Positions 49,530-60,744 of a stretch of 64,000 bases of DNA are shown one piece after another. The number at the start of each line of letters is the position of its first letter. Position 1 is the stretch's first letter. Position numbers and translations under genes: made by a program. The DNA is from Suillus spraguei. Its lineage: Eukaryota; Basidiomycota; Agaricomycetes; Boletales; Suillaceae. The stretch lies in contig JABCPU010000006.1 of assembly GCA_016800925.1 (NCBI GenBank), forward strand, positions 124,001 to 188,000. The letters are read 5' to 3'. The notes below the pieces were generated by a model that was given only the letters and a program-made list of their open reading frames with translations, was not told where the DNA came from and made no database searches.

Positions 49530-50598
49530 TTCAACGCACAATTGTGGCCACAATTGCAGGTGTCGCTGATCCTGATTTTGTCCGTGCTATCCATGCAATT
49601 GTTGATTTTATCTACAAATCGCAGTCTTCAACTTTCACTCCAACATCAATCGCTGACATGATCTCCTCGCTCCAAGAGTTCCATGAATTCAAACCTGCAA
49701 TTCTCCATGCCAAGGCTCGCCGTGGATCATCAGGTCTCATTGAGCATTTCAACATCCCCAAACTTGAGCTCTTGACATCATTCACTTGAGCTATCCCCAG
49801 CTTGGCTCTATCATACAATATACTGCTGATGTTAGTGAGCGTATGCTCATCACACAATGCAAAAATCCATTCCAGTGCACCAGCCACCAGCGTGCGACAT
49901 TTACCCAGCAAGTTGTCCGTCTCTTAGACAGGGAAGAAACTGCATGCCAGTTTGACCTCTATGCCCTCCTCACTCAAACAACATGTCCCTCAACAATCTC
50001 ATTGTCAATGAATTTGACGAAGTTGTTGACATGGACCCCATGTTGGGTTGGATCATGTGTGTTGCTCCTAAAGAATTGTCTCGTTTTCAAGGCACACGTC
50101 CCATTCATAACCATTTCCTCAAAGGCTTGCTGTCTGAAGACAGCAAGATTGCCTTCCACATTACAGTATCTAGCGATCACACCAACAAGACACTGCTTTT
50201 TTTGGCACACTTATACCAGCTTCCTGACTTCCCCTTGAAGCTTCGCTCCTTCATAGAAGGGAGTGTCAACCCTGCGCTCGCAACCTGCTTCCAGAGCCGC
50301 ATGCTCAATGTCTGAAACAAGTTTCATCTTCAGCTGCATTCAAGTTGCGTCCAGTCTCGTCATGCCGAGCCAGCAGGTACAAGCATATCTGCCATCTGCT
50401 AACTATCCTCATGGCAATTGTGATGCGTGCTTCTGCGATACATGGTGAAGGTGAAAATCCTGGTGAGTCTTGGAGTTCTAGTCAGTATCTTTGTGTTCAC
50501 AGATCTCTTCACTAGATGCCACTGTAGCTCAAGTTCGCATGATATCAGCTTGTCAAAGAAAGGCCCACTGCTGTCTCCTGAACTCAATCAGATATTCC
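49530..50598 (+). pseudogene. Plavaka transposase remnant (part 1)
   Basis: Broken plus-strand frames with the C-terminal half of Plavaka-type transposases: GVADPDFVRAIHAIVDFIY, ADMISSLQEFHEFKPAI, IEHFNIPKLELL, DVSERMLITQCKNPFQ, VVRLLDREETACQFDLYALL, and a piece with GIMCVAPKELSRFQG-like sequence. Frame changes are needed between these parts and no start is visible. The family is a DNA transposon group common in agaricomycetes. It continues after the LTR insertion at 51235. Confidence 0.7.
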
Positions 50599-51234
50599 TG
50601 TTATGAACTGGGGTGGTGTCACCAGTGACAGTGAAAAGACACAGACAGTCTGCTGGTAAGTTCTACAATGTCCAGAAGAGGACAAGGTGAAAGTACAAAA
50701 ACACGTTCCGAGTACTATCAAGGGTTCAGCCTCAAAGACAAGTCTAAGAGGTTCTACGAGAATAGGGACTAAGGCCAAGGAGTGCTTAGACTTAGAGACG
50801 ATTCAAGACGACTAAAGATTGGGGATCTTTAGCGAAGAGGAATCCAGGTAAAACCCAGTAAGATTAAAGTAAGGAATCTACTACAAGTACACTGTGCTTA
50901 TATAGGTACATATGTGCGCACAGACCAGGTAACCATGGGAATGTAAGTGCATATCCTAATGAGGAAGGCATGTATCGTACAAGCATGTTGAAACGCATGA
51001 GTAAGAGATAAGAGCATACATTTAGCATACGCGTATGCTAAACTGGCTGGACCCAAGAATGGAGTCATGGAGAGTCATGACATCACATGATATGATGTAC
51101 TGGTTGGGTCATGCAGTCATATGATGTCTGATGGAAGTGGAAGTGGGAGTGGAAGTGTCTGAGCGATAAGCTCCATATCACGTGATATACAAGAATAGGA
51201 AGGAAAATGAATAGGGGCACGTACGACTGTAACA
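50599..51234. mobile_element. Solo LTR with 5-bp target duplication
   Basis: A 636-bp LTR beginning TGTTATGAACTGGGGTGG and ending GTACGACTGTAACA, directly flanked by ATTCC on both sides (50594-50598 and 51235-51239). Flanking sequence on both sides belongs to the Plavaka remnant, so this is a solo LTR inside it. Compared with LTR copy 1 it has about 165 extra bases, including a 22-base perfect palindrome at 51021-51042 and a 14-base palindrome at 51175-51188 (ATATCACGTGATAT). Confidence 0.9.
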
Positions 51235-51529
51235 ATTCCTCTATGTACAGCTCTTTGAAGTCATTGCGCATCCTGAAGATGATGCTGGAGTCATGATGTT
51301 CCACGTCAAGTGCCGTTATATGACCGATCCTGGTGGCATACAAGTGCAGGTTGGCATGATTATTCCTCTGCTTGATGTCACCCATGCAATTGAGCTCATT
51401 TCTGTTTATGGGGACAGAGCTGATCATGCTGTTACTTCCTCGACGTGTTTAGAACGCTATGATACCTTCTACCTTAACAATTTTTCAGACAAAGAATGGT
51501 ACCATACACTACATACAGAGTTTATGTAG
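51235..51529 (+). pseudogene. Plavaka transposase remnant (part 2)
   Basis: C-terminus after the solo LTR: LFEVIAHPEDDAGVMMFHV, VGMIIPLLDVTHAIELIS, CLERYDTFYLNNFSDKEWY, then a stop at 51527-51529. FY..(D/K)EWY followed by HTLHTEF is the usual end of Plavaka transposases. Together with part 1 it marks one element split by the LTR. Confidence 0.75.
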
Positions 51530-51864
51530 TTTCTCTTGACATCCTGTGGTGTGCATCATGATCACAATGTTAGAATGATTGATTTCACTATCTCGCAAAG
51601 ATAAGATTCAGTAAACAATTCAAGACTAAATCTATGACTTGATTTCATGATTTTGACACGACTAAGTGAGTTGTCAGATCTCCACCGATCGCATGAGTTC
51701 GCTAGTGAAGTCGTAAGCGTTCGTAAGTGTCCGTAATGCGCTGAAGCTAAGCGTTCATTTCAGTGGTTTTGCAGATGTGGGTCTCGTAGACCATATAATC
51801 CTAACATAATAATGGGGTCTCTCAGACCTTTATTACTACCGAGAAGTACTGCCTGAGGTGTGCA

Positions 51865-52030
51865 CTATATCATTTCGTTATCTCCTTGCACCATATCACG
51901 TGCTGCGCATCACCTTCGATACTCAGCCACAGATCCGCACCGTAGTGTATCAATATCAATAGCGTTGTCGCGTCGTAACACCTCAGCGTCGTGCTAACAT
52001 CACGCTGAGACAAGTCTCGCATTAGTCCAT
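51865..52030. repeat. Dispersed repeat, copy B
   Basis: Partial copy of the 44440-44830 and 56640-56905 repeat (shared: CGTCGTAACACCTCAGCGTC, ACATCACGCTGAGACAAGTC). A short match to CACCCAGAGCGGGTGTTTGG of copy A also appears at 52195-52220. Confidence 0.75.
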
Positions 52031-52340
52031 TTATGAAGGCCATGATATTGTTCCATCCAACAGAAAGCTTCGCTATTATGTAGGGATAGGCAATGGTACT
52101 GAGACGGTTACCAGTGACCGTATCCATACCAAGTGTCTATAAATTTATGCACTAACCCCAACTAACCGGAGATCATGATGTTCTTGTTAATAGGCACCCA
52201 GAGTGAGTGTTTGGTCTTGAAGCCTAACTTTATTTTCAGCAGGGATCGTCAGATGGACCGACATTTAGTTTGACCAAGGAAATCACCGAACAGGTTGATT
52301 ATACTCAACTTTCCGCAGTTTCACTCGTGGAGATGCAACC

Positions 52341-54140
52341 ATGGCTTCTGCATCGACAAATGCAGCTACCACAAAGTTGATTCTGAAACTGGTAACGACT
52401 TTCAAGGGTCTTGAATGGAATATTCGATCCACACCCTACTTTCCAGATGGCCAGCGAATAATCAGCGGGTCTTTCAACAAGACTACTCGGCAATGGGATC
52501 TAAAGACGGGCAAGGAGATTGAGGAAGCGCGGGATGTTTGCAACAAGCAGGTATGGGCGGTGACAGTATCAAGGGATGGTCAATGGGTTGTCACTGGTGG
52601 TGATAGTGGAGAGCTGAAAACCTACGAGGTTGAGACGGGGATTGTGAAAACATTGGAAGGCCATTCACAGGATATCAACACAGTCGATATTTCCACAAAT
52701 AGTACCCTGCTTGCGAGCGGATCGGAGGATAGAACAGCGCAGATATGGAACTTGGAGACGGGCAAACTTGTGGGTGGTCCATTCAAGAGCATCAGTGGGG
52801 TGGGCGCAGTTCGATTCTCCCCAGATTTGAAGAAGCTCACAATCAAATCAAATTTGGGGACGTGCCTTGAGGTCTGGGATATCCAATCACAGAAATTGGA
52901 TGTGAGGTTAAGGAATCCCTTACTTGGAGGAGCGCTTTTGCCAGTTTTCTGGACAAACAAAAACAAAACATCATAACCGCATTCCAACTTTTCAGTTCAA
53001 TCGGCGATTCCCAGGCTCAATGGGTCCTCGCCAAGACTATCTACAAGTTTGACGCGTCGACGCTGGAGACTGTTGGAGATCCCTTTGAAGGGCACACCAA
53101 TGTCATTCATGGTCTAGCACTTTCATTTGATGGAGCTCTTCTTACTATGACAGCACCATCAAGCTCTGGGCTTTCGAGTCCCGCCAACCTCGCTTCATTC
53201 AATGTTCAGGATCCTCATCATTCCATCTTCTCACCTGATTCACGCCAACTAGTTTATACAAGAAACGCCAACAATGACTACAAGATCTGCATCTGTGATA
53301 CTCCACCTGACGTTCTTGCTCAGGTCCATGTATGCATTGCCTGTTTACTTTTGCTGTTCGTGTGCTAACATTCCCCTTGTAGATAATTACACGCAAAAAG
53401 TCAGTCCGCAGCGATCTATTAGTCAATACTAATATACCGATCACCTATCGCTGTCATTGCAGTCTAATGCAACTCGTCAGCCTTTCGCTGGCCACCGCAG
53501 ACCACCGATATCTGCCATACCCATAGCACCGAGACCTCCACTTACAAGAGGCCCGCAACAACCCACGTTCCTTCGCCTCCGCAAACTCCTTCGCTTCTCT
53601 TCTCGTGCGAACGCAGTACACTCTGATAGGAACAACCAGCCTCGTGATCCCTTAGATGTGAGCTTCTTTCTTGTGTCTTTTGCAGTTGACTCAACGCTCG
53701 CACCGTAGTTCCCTGCTACATTGCCCTTACCTCCCAATCACCCTCCTACAGAAAGCTCTCCATCGACTACCTTTCCCAGTGATAGGGCCTCTTTCAATCC
53801 CTCCAGTCGTCATCGGACAAGGGGAGCAAAAGGCGCGCGAGTTGAAACGAAAAACTGCGCATACCATCGACGTTCCTCTCGGACAAGCCAACTACGTTTG
53901 TTTTCTATACTTCCATTGAGTTCGTGAGTTCTGACCCTGTCATTTTCTAGGGTGATGTTGTCGGTGTAGGCGATGGAGTACAACCATTTTTTCTCTTCTT
54001 TTGCCTCAGCTGGTTCCAGAAAAAGGAGAAGAAGCCAGAACGACAGCCAGTTTATGATGACGATCATGATCAGACGAAGAGGAAGAGAATGTTCTTGATC
54101 CAGTCGCCGTGCCTCCGCCCAGGTACCCTATATCTCTTCG
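52341..54140 (+). pseudogene. WD40-repeat protein with disordered tail, frameshifted
   Basis: Frame open from Met 52341 (MASASTNAATTKLIL) with WD40 units: YFPDGQRIISGSFNKTTRQWD, DGQWVVTGGDSGELKTYEVE, LEGHSQDINTVDIS with LLASGSEDRTAQIWNLETG, VRFSPDLKKLTIKSN. Near 52965-52972 an A-rich run shifts the frame and the protein continues one frame over (IITAFQLFSSIGDS, FEGHTNVIHGLALSFDGALL). Further shifts near 53140 and 53185 interrupt the next WD unit (STIKLWAFESRQ is in another frame than SFNVQDP). Past an intron near 53324-53382 comes the Pro/Arg-rich tail of this family (GPQQPTFLRLRKLLRFSSR, DVPLGQANYV). Several shifts make this a likely pseudogene. Confidence 0.7.
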
Positions 54141-54971
54141 TCACAGAATCAATTCACTCATTTGTCATCTAGGGTCCAGCCCGAGAAATTGAATTGAAAC
54201 AAGTGGTCAATCAGTCACAGCCAGAGGCATGACCATCTCGCCTTGCGGCAACTAACCACTTAGACGCTCAGTCTTTGTAAATGACATCAGTTGAGCATTT
54301 CGCCTGTTGAGTTCCGTGTTTTACTCGCAACTTTATATTCGTCACCATACCAATTTGTTTTGGAAGAGTGAAAATTCTCGAATCTCTACTATACATTGAC
54401 ATGATACAGTTTAGACAGTCAAACTTTAAAACGAAAGCATCAAATATCTACGTCTTTTATCAGGCTCTGATCACTATTGGAACCTTTGCCCAGAAAAGCG
54501 AGCTTCTGCCAGTGACGGATAAGGTCTGTACTCATCGCGTGATATTCAGTAGGAACTATGCTGAGTTGCTCAAAACCGCAACAGGGCGTGTTGATAAGGT
54601 AGACTTACAGTCTGGTTTGTTGAGGCTGCAGATCCACGACTCCCTTTAGAGCGTGATGTTCTAGCTAGCTTGCCATTGGATGATGTGATCCGTGTGTGCA
54701 TGTCAACAATCTTGGCGAAGTGTTTAAGAGAAGGCGTATGTGATTCATGGTGAGTTGGATCATAGAGTATTTTGGATATGTGCAAGCCACACCTGGCCAG
54801 GCTGTTGCAAGTGATTGAGTGGCACATAATTCGTGGGAGGAATTTAATCAATGGACTGACTTTACAGAAGCCGCTTGGTAACTCATGACCAGGACGATAG
54901 GTGCATGTTAAGTAATCTGTCTTCACGCAGGGTCCGAATCCTGGAATGACAGACACGCCGGAACCTTTCTC
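54141..54971. other. Gap between WD40 and kinase pseudogenes
   Basis: One open stretch on each strand (54368-54649 plus, 54570-54956 minus) has no recognisable feature. Some of it may hold an upstream exon of the kinase. Confidence 0.4.
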
Positions 54972-56477
54972 ATGCAGCCTAGGCCTACCGTTATGCAGTC
55001 ATCATCTGCTAAGATATGGGGGAAAAACTACGAACTGGGATTCAAGCCACTGCGCCAGGACCATTCAAATGGAGGTTCCACTGCAGATCTCCAAAGTAAA
55101 ACAGTATCGCCTGTCATAGCGTTTCCCCCTCCGCCGCAGGTACCTGCTTCTACAATAAATTCACGCCTACCCCAGTCACGCCCTGACCCCCGCGAGCTCC
55201 TTCCCTCCTCTTCCCACGCGCATACGGTCTCCTCTCGTAATGTTAAGGTTAATCTCCCCCCTGAAGCAATGCTTCAAGGCCTCTCAAGATACGTCACTAA
55301 GGATGGAGACTATCCTGCTGCTCGTGGCGGGTTTGGGGAGATTTGGAAGTGTACCTTTGGCGTCGATCATAGCTCAGTTAAAGTTCGTTTACCGTCTTTT
55401 GTGTGTCTATTTGTTGAAAATTAATAAATTTGCAGGTTGCCGTGAAAGCATTGCAGGTGTATGCTGATGATCAACTTGGGGCAGCGAAGACGAAAAAGAA
55501 CAAGGCGAGTGTCTTACCGAAGGGACTGAGTCTATTCCTTACACCACATGGCACCACTTCGGTAGAGGATAATGCGTGAACTCAAACTCAACCATCCAAA
55601 TATTCTCCGCATTTTGGGTTATACGTATGACTTCGGTCCATTGTCAGCAATAGTCAGTCCCTGGGCGGAGAACGGTAATTTGACTGTCTATTTAGAGCGC
55701 GAGGGTGTGGCTCTCACTTGCGTTAGACGATTCCGGTTGGCAAGTCCTCTCTTCATGTATTCTGGATAGACTACAAAACTGATGGAAAACTTAGCTAAGA
55801 GATATCATAGCTGGTCTGCAATATCGTATGTGATAAACTGTACTGTTGCTGGACCCAGCCATAACTACTCCTCATAGTTCACGCCAACAATGTCGTGTCG
55901 TTCATAGTAACGTCACTGGGGTGAGTTCGATCTTCTCGATGGTTCCAATTTCACCGATACGTGAGCTCTAGCCTAACGTGCTGATCCATGGTGATGGTAC
56001 TGCGTGTGTTGCTGACTTCGGCCTTTCTTTGATGTATTCCGAGTTTATAAGTGCTTCTCAGGCTTCCTGGACGTCCGTGCTTAAAGGCAACGTGCGATGG
56101 ATGGCACCTGAGCTGCTTGCAGAGCGGGAGGATGGCTCTCAAGTTCGGCCGAGCGAGCAGAGCGACATGTATTCATTCGGCGGTGTCATGTTGCAGGGAT
56201 GTCCAGGCTAATTTTGGCCTCTTATTGATATCACGAGCTCCACTCGTAGGTCCTCACGAACAAAGTACCCTATTATCACCTCACGAATGACGCCGCCATC
56301 ATCCGATGCATAGATAGGTCGGAAAAGCCGTCCCGAGCTCGTTATCCTGAGCTCGCTGAACATTACTGGCAATTTATCGAACAATGTTGGTCTACTAATC
56401 CCCGGGAACGCCCCTCGACGGAGGGAGTTGACACAGTGATCAGGAATGAATTATACTTGCTGTCCAGACCTCGTTGA
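54972..56477 (+). pseudogene. Tyrosine-kinase-like protein kinase, inactivated copy
   Basis: Plus-strand multi-exon gene of a kinase family greatly expanded in agaricomycetes. The order is normal: a disordered Ser/Pro start; glycine loop ARGGFGEIWKC (about 55320-55350); VAVKAL (Lys, about 55437-55455); RELKLNHPNILRILGYTYDFG; SPWAENGNLTVYLE; then GLQY; catalytic loop; VADFGLSLMYSE (DFG kept, about 56010); GNVRWMAPELL; SDMYSFGGVML; and, after an intron, KVPYYHLTNDAAIIRCIDR to FIEQCW. Three lesions are visible. The catalytic loop reads HSNVTG (55903-55920) where HGDLxG is expected, losing the catalytic Asp. A GTCGT duplication at about 55892-55901 shifts the frame just before it. The donor after MLQ reads GGATGT (56197-56202) instead of GTATGT. 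Confidence 0.75.
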
Positions 56478-56639
56478 TTTTTGCACTGTCTCGCATTCAG
56501 AAATCTCTTTATAGTACAGCCAAGTATATAAATCTAGGTACACCTGTATAGTAAGTGGAGGCTCGCCCAAAGTTTTATCTTGTAATATCGGAGCACACCT
56601 ACACGCGACGGAGATACAGAACCTCGCCCATACCCTAGA

Positions 56640-56905
56640 GCTCTGAATCGCTTAGTAACAAATACTTCAGGGTTCCCACCTAGACTTGCGGGGGTAACTC
56701 CAGAGGCGGTCATATTCTCCATGCACTATATTATCTCGTTATCTCCTTACACTATGTGCTGGGTACTATACAGTTTCACCTTCATACTCAGCCACAGATC
56801 CGCACTGTAGTTTATCAACAGTGTCATCGCATCGTAACGCCTTAGTGTTGTCCTAACATCACATTTAGACTCTCTTTTTAGGTTATGAGCCCTGGGCCAT
56901 AGGTG
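56640..56905. repeat. Dispersed repeat, copy C (left edge of duplicated block 2)
   Basis: Matches 44500-44800 closely (CGCTTAGTAACAAATACTTC, AACTCCAGAGGCGGTCAT, CAGTTTCACCTTC, TTATGAGCCCTGG). The match resumes near 57345 (CAGCAATCACGATTAGGACT), so about 440 bp here are extra relative to block 1. Confidence 0.75.
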
Positions 56906-57344
56906 TTTGTCAAGATATGACTGTCACTCTCGTACGTACTCATCCTTTTCTTTTACATACGCAATCACTCTTCGATACATGCTTCAGACACGTTTTCCTT
57001 TGATTCTCCGTCTTAATCAGCATATTAATACCTCTCACCGTCGAATATTGTTGAGTAGTCTTTTGACCCAATGTGAAGTCTTCGTTCTTGTCCCTCATCC
57101 CTAGTCCGAGCCTCTTCAGATCTTCACACTGTTGAGTTGCACCCAAGTCTCGGACACGTTCTGCGAAGTAATACCAACTCAGTGAAGTGAACCCGGTGAC
57201 AAACGCATAGCGTACTCGTAAAATACCTACTTATATATCCCTGCCGACGCTAAAACCATGCTGCCGATGCCCGGTAATATTGCGCCATCAATCCCGAAGA
57301 TTCCCGATAAGTGTTGAGCTCGTACCTCAGGCTCGACCCCTGAC
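56906..57344. other. About 440 bp present only in duplicated block 2
   Basis: Lies between two sections that are adjacent in block 1. No coding potential. It is either an insertion here or a deletion from block 1; no clear inverted ends or target duplication were found. Confidence 0.5.
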
Positions 57345-57908
57345 AATCCAACAATCAGCAATCACGATTAGGACTTGAAACTCATGAATACATTTGAAAG
57401 CTACTGCATTCCTTGCATCAACTTTGTGTCCTATTCAAACCGTTTATTGTGGACGGCGAATCAAAGACGGTTCCCCTTGCAACCCACGTCTGCAACCACA
57501 TTTTAGGATTGTGAAGGCTTGACGCTAGCACGGACGGTGTTCGACCTTCGAACAGATTCCTGTTAATTGTACACAGCTCTATCGAGAACGCAAAGAGACA
57601 CTGTCTATTTGCAGAGGCGCACGAAAGACAGCTGGATGGCGTCAATATTGAGCAATACAAGGACACCTCTTCGGTCTTTTGACAGCATGTAATACATTTT
57701 CTGCCTCACTGCCATAAAATTATATATCGTCAAAAGAGCCAACCAAAGCAGTCTCCTTGGATTGCAATAATCTAATCATACAGAAATCCAACAAAGGAAC
57801 TAGCCCTCCATAGCCCATTTAAGAAGAGTACGTAGTACATGTAACCTTTGAATCCATATGCTGCTGTGCATCTGCAAACGATCCTTCGTATACTTTGGCA
57901 ATCCCATA

Positions 57909-59328
57909 TTAGTTGGTAGTGGCTTTAGTGAACAAGGTTGTAGCAAACCCGACGCGGGAGTCGGTGGCATCAAACACGGTGTAAAAGCGCTGCATGAATA
58001 CGTAGCCATTGACAAAGTCAAAGTCCCCCTCGCCGATTCTCGTGCCAATGTCGCGAACGATAAGATATATAGAACCCTTCTTACCACCGATCATGGTGTT
58101 GAGAGAACGAGGCCAGATTTGGGCGTTACGGGTGAGAGTGCGACGTACGCCACCAATAATGAAATGCAGCTCCTGCAGGGCATTGTATTTATGACGGGAA
58201 ATAACGAGAAATCCAGTCGCAGGATCGTATTTACCGCCGGTTGCAGCCTTGTACAGATCAAAGGCCTCTGTCGAACGCTAATTAGATCATCATTACTCGC
58301 TGCACTCTAGTGGATACACACCGGTGGCAAACGCAAGGAAGGTGGTGCCACAATCGACGATACCAGCGGTGGCACTTAAGATCTCTGTGTTGCCATATCT
58401 GATGCTCTGATCGATACCCCAATAGTCCGATGCGAACTCGGTGTTGGTGATAGAACTGAAACAAAACAATTGCTATCAGTCCGGATTGATCTAGAAACTG
58501 AGGTAGCTTACGTGTATTCAATATCACTGAGGTGCAAGTCGTCGTCAGTTCCACCAAAGGTGATTTGTCCACTGGTTTCTTCCAACTCATCGTCGTAGGG
58601 CTGGAAAAAGATACCAAGAATGTCCGCAGGAATGATTTTTTGTCTATGCAGGTTGTTAGTGACAGTCGGGATCGACTGTGTCGGCCTGTCCCGCAGGGTT
58701 TCGACTGTCAAGGCTACAGGCCCGATGCCAATGACACCGTCAACATCACTGAAGCCCTCAGTTTTTTCAGCAACACCGATCGACTGGCGGTCGACGGTAA
58801 GCCCAGGACCGACATTGACGGTGTCGAGGTACTCAAATCCTGTAGATAATCGTAAGTATCTTCAACTTATGATATCATTGTATGTCACACCAGAGAAGTT
58901 GCCATGCCCGTATTTGGCCGCTACAGGTTCGCCAGTGGGGAAGCCGTTGGTTTCCTCGTACACAGAGGCACGGACCCATGTGTTCGCGCTACCGCTGTCG
59001 AGCATCAGCTTGTCTTCAAAATGCATTAGCAGACGCAAATTTTCTCAGTATTGAACTTACAGGTTTTGGGGGGGTCGCCAATGTTAACTAGCATGATGTA
59101 GTTCACATAATCGTTTATCAGATGAACGTCAATGAAATGTTGTCCGTGCTTGTTGCGATCCCTAAGGGTCTGCAAACGAGCTCTATCCTGCGACACGAGG
59201 CTATTAGTACTATTGGAGAACTTTAGCCTATTGGTAATGGGGACGGTGACAGGGGAATTGGCAGCTTTAACAGGCAATCCCGTGATTGACAAAACTAGGA
59301 GAGGTGTTAACAATGCAGCGGGGAACAT
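57909..59328 (-). CDS. Secreted A1 aspartic protease, polyporopepsin-like, copy 2
   Basis: Paralogue of the gene at 45259-46729. Met 59328 (MFPAALLTPLLVLSITGLPV then KA) gives a signal peptide. An upstream in-frame Met at 59364 exists but would hide it. First catalytic loop MLDSGSANTW (Asp at 58997-58999). Second loop AGIVDCGTTFLAFATG (Asp at 58353-58355), again with Cys in place of Thr. The C-terminus ends RFYTVFDATDSRVGFATTLF then TKATTN. The intron found at 45499-45548 in copy 1 is missing: exons are fused in frame and read IIGGVRRTLTRNAQIW, with ACGTAC (58143-58148), the reverse complement of the old donor GTACGT, still present. No lesion was seen. Most changes between copies are scattered substitutions, so the duplication is not very recent. 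Confidence 0.9.
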
Positions 59329-59705
59329 GGCCTGCTGGAAAGCAATATCATCACGGTGGCCCATTATATATGTGATAGCAACGCCAGCACCTTACTAGCC
59401 ACGTATGAAACGTCCCCTCGAAAAATGGATGACGAGATAGTTGTGATCCGAATCATCGCAAGTGCGAGGATTGGGCTTCCCCATGAAATGTGACAAGAGG
59501 GTTTGCTTTTGCCGATACCAGGTGGCAGGAATTACAATTCGCCCTGGCCTGCAACTTACCCATAGTTCAAATTCCACGATTAATGCATTGACTTGCCTGA
59601 GATTCATTTCCATAGAGATGCTGGCCTATTATGAATGCACCTTGGTAGAATGTTCAGGTCAGTGCCAAGGCTAGTTTAGTGAGGAGAGCGGTTGTCTTGG
59701 TATTT
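59329..59705. repeat. Upstream part of duplicated block 2
   Basis: Similar to 46730-47130 up to GAGGAGAGCGGTTGTC, where the similarity ends (about 47122 and 59695). Confidence 0.8.
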
Positions 59706-60744
59706 CCACTGAGTTGCTGATAAAATCACTTGTCGTCACACTACCTCCCGTCAGTCGACAAGTTTCCACAAGATTGACTGGAATCAACGAATTCTTGATT
59801 TGGATTTCGACATCAAAACAACAACAAATTTAGATGAATGGTAAATTGATATAACAAAGTAACAGATTTTGACCAAAATCTCAAGTAATAAAAATATTGA
59901 AATTTGCCACTTATAATTAGGAAAATGAAAATGCAGATTACATAATTGGATTACACATTTTCGTATTAACACCTGTAAAATATTATATAATTCTCATTCC
60001 TATGAAGATGGTCATCTGAGCTTGTGAGCAGATTTTGGTCTACATTATGAATGTACTAGGCTGACCATATCCTGTACTCATCTCTCCTGTCCACTGTCTC
60101 CTAAGATAGGGTGCAGTGAGGTCAAGGGATACTAGTAAAGCAGGGGACCGCAGTTTTGAACCCTGCGAAAGGCTCTCATCAGGGGGCTTGCCGCTGTACC
60201 TCTGCTTGGACCTCTAGTTCTATGTAGGTACACTCCTTCTTAAGCCTAATAGATAGGAGTACATGGTCTGTGTGCACATTTGCACACCCTGCAATAGGAC
60301 CCAATGATTAGGGCAGGCCAATGACCTATCTATGGAGAAGTATACCTAGGTTTGGGGAAAGGATAAAATGCAGACATGAGCTTTTGTCTAGCACCTCAGG
60401 CAACACTTCTTGGTAGTATTAAAGGTCAGACGGTATTATTATGTTAGATGAAACCCTATCTGGTAGACCCAGCCTCAGTGATGTTCTAATTATAGTACCA
60501 CCAAATTTCCTTGCTTCCTCCTCCAGCACCTCCTGGGATCCTTGATGAATCATCCTGGTCCTCCCAGGATACACTGCACTTCCTCTGTGATGGTTACAAA
60601 CCTCGTCAATATGTCCTTGAGATCATCTGGCTATCCTTCATGGTGCACCTCCCAGGTGATGCTTTTGTGCCTGATAGTACTCTATTCACACACTAAGTCC
60701 CTTTTAATTTTTCTCTGTTCTTCACTACCAGCCATTAACTAGCC
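59706..60744. other. Non-coding stretch left of the KDZ element
   Basis: AT-rich at 59780-60000. 60080-60480 has many short C/T- and G/A-rich words that look like old repeat sequence. No gene or RNA could be supported. Confidence 0.4.

Noticed and set aside
49063..51234. The two LTRs as ends of one retrotransposon
   Set aside because: The sequence between them is Plavaka-like, not gag-pol, and the right LTR has its own ATTCC duplication, so it is an independent solo LTR.
60110..60190. Possible tRNA or SINE-like box (TTTTGAACCCTG)
   Set aside because: No matching A box and no cloverleaf could be drawn; one short resemblance is not enough.
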